DNA of 64,000 nt from positions 20,150,212-20,214,211 of the forward strand of contig JAKZAP010000021.1 in the NCBI GenBank assembly GCA_023053575.1, given 5' to 3'. The notes below the pieces were generated by a model that worked only from the letters and a program-made list of their open reading frames with translations, did not search any database and was not told the DNA's origin. Made by a program: the position numbers and the translations under genes. The stretch comes from Branchinecta lynchi (taxonomy: Eukaryota > Arthropoda > Branchiopoda > Anostraca > Branchinectidae). This document shows positions 62,705 to 64,000 of this stretch, in pieces. Within the stretch, counting starts at the first letter, position 1, and every line of letters begins with the position of its first letter.

Positions 62705-63078
62705 AGTTGCATTTTTGCAGATACCATGGTATCTGACACCATGGTCTAAATTCGTTTTTGCAGTTACCGTGGTATCTGATACCACGGTCAAAAGGCGTTT
62801 TTGCAGTTGTCGTGGTATCTGGCCAGTTATCGTGGTATCTGATATTCGTCGCGGTATCTGAAAAAGTCATCTCACTTTCATCAATTTGTGTCGAATTGGT
62901 GGGAAAGAACTTTGGCACTTACTGCTGTGACTGAATATCAGTTTTCGTTTGGGAAAAGCGAAACTTCGGCAATTATCGTTTTTGCAGAGCAACCGCATAT
63001 CAGATACCACGGTAACTGTAAATTTGCAGATCCAGTTGCCGTGGTAACAGATACCAAGTTATCTTCAGAAACGCAACT
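62705..63078. mobile_element. 'ATACCACGG' MITE, copy 3
   Basis: The left end AGTTGCATTTTTGCAGATACC is mirrored by the right end TTCAGAAACGCAACT. Internal GGTATCTGATACCACGGTCA and AACTTCGGCAATTATCGTTT are present. It is closest to the copy at 39577-39909. Confidence 0.75.
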
Positions 63079-63524
63079 AATATTGAAAGCAGATACTGAG
63101 GGTAACATCCGAAGCTGGGGCAAATTGTGATCCTAAAAATGGAGAAATGCCAAGTTGCCTGTGAACTTTCATTCTGTGATTGTAAGAGAGTTATGATTTT
63201 TTGCCGAATGCGCCATAAATTATAGATAGTGTCAGTTTATGTAGTACCAGTTTATGGCTCAAGGAGTGGCCATACTCGTGGAACCATCAGAGACAATCAG
63301 AGTGCATCAACTTGAAAAGTTCAGCGCGGTGTTCCGAGAGAGGACAACCGTGTGTTCGACTATACTCACCAATCTGCTAGTGAGAAAGCTGAGTGCAGAA
63401 TAGAGTGCGAATTGGTCAGAGCTGAGAGCGAATAGGTCAGCCAGAGTGGGGTTTATAATGTGCTAAACAAGTTCAAATAGGCTACAAGCCCTTGAGATTC
63501 GGGGGACGAGTATGCCAGTGTACA

Positions 63525-64000
63525 TATCGAGGTGATTTAGCCTGATTGGTAACCTTATACTTTATGCCATAGGGTTATATTTATTCTGCAGTTGCTGAAT
63601 TTGGAGTCTATACACAAATGGTGGATATTATTTATTGTAATCCATGTGCTAAAAAATCAGATGACCTTTTTAACAATCGTGCTTTTCGTGGGGCTTGAAG
63701 GTGAGGTGGCTTAGCTTGATCAGCAACTATAAGCTTCATGCCAATTTGCTAAATTGTTTCTGCAGTTACGGTATTTGGAGTCTATACACATCAGTGGGCA
63801 TTACTTTACGGCTATCCATCGGGTTGCTTTTTTTTTTAACGATCGTGCTTTTTGTGGGACTTGATTTTAGGGCGAATTTGTTCCTGCACTTGCGAATTTG
63901 GAATCTAAACACATTAGTGGATGTTATTTTATTACAATTTACTTTTCTGAAAGATCGTGCTTTAGGTGGGGCTTAGAAGTCAGGTTTGGGGCTTAGCCTG
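63525..64000. repeat. Tandem ~170-bp repeat running off the right edge
   Basis: TTTGGAGTCTATACACA-like blocks recur near 63600, 63775 and 63898. AATCGTGCTTTT/GATCGTGCTTTTTGTGG recurs near 63677, 63839 and 63953, with GCTTAGCCTGAT-like sequence between. The first spacing is about 165-175 bp and the second about 115-125 bp after a deletion. Confidence 0.65.

Overview
This window is nuclear DNA of an animal, most likely an invertebrate. It has GT-AG introns of 2 to 19 kb, host exons that match animal protein families, and very dense transposon debris. The phylum cannot be read from the sequence. Two host genes are supported.

On the minus strand at 3.8-6.4 kb lie the first three coding exons of WBP11, a WW-domain-binding splicing factor. 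Its C-terminal exons were not found and probably lie beyond the left edge. On the plus strand, 22.06-61.50 kb, lies a complete group VI calcium-independent phospholipase A2 gene (PLA2G6/iPLA2-beta). Seven coding exons join in phase to 819 codons: an ankyrin-repeat half followed by a patatin-type lipase half. The exons total about 2.5 kb; the rest of the 39 kb is introns full of mobile elements. The gap between the genes (6.4-22 kb) holds repeats and one unidentified candidate first exon at 15.78 kb.

The repeats fall into classes. (1) A modular family, called family 1 here, has seven copies: a GGGATCCC-containing 5' module, a (GTCC/GTCT)n microsatellite, tandem units of exactly 137 bp, and a fixed 3' module. 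(2) A second modular family, family 2, has the same kind of layout: a 5' hairpin, a microsatellite, G-rich units with a 424-bp higher-order period, an AT-rich tandem block and a fixed 3' end. (3) hAT-type elements have CAGRGGCG ends and 8-bp target duplications. (4) Several palindromic MITE families are present, some with 3-bp target duplications. (5) An apparently intact two-ORF non-LTR retrotransposon (32.91-37.02 kb) sits inside a family 1 array, with older LINE fragments elsewhere. (6) There are tRNA-like SINE candidates.

Insertion order can be read at several places: LINE into family 1; family 1 into a hAT MITE; a TIR element into one arm of an older palindrome; a small foldback into family 2. 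A related empty site for one family 1 copy lies 3 kb from the filled site and helps define the element ends.
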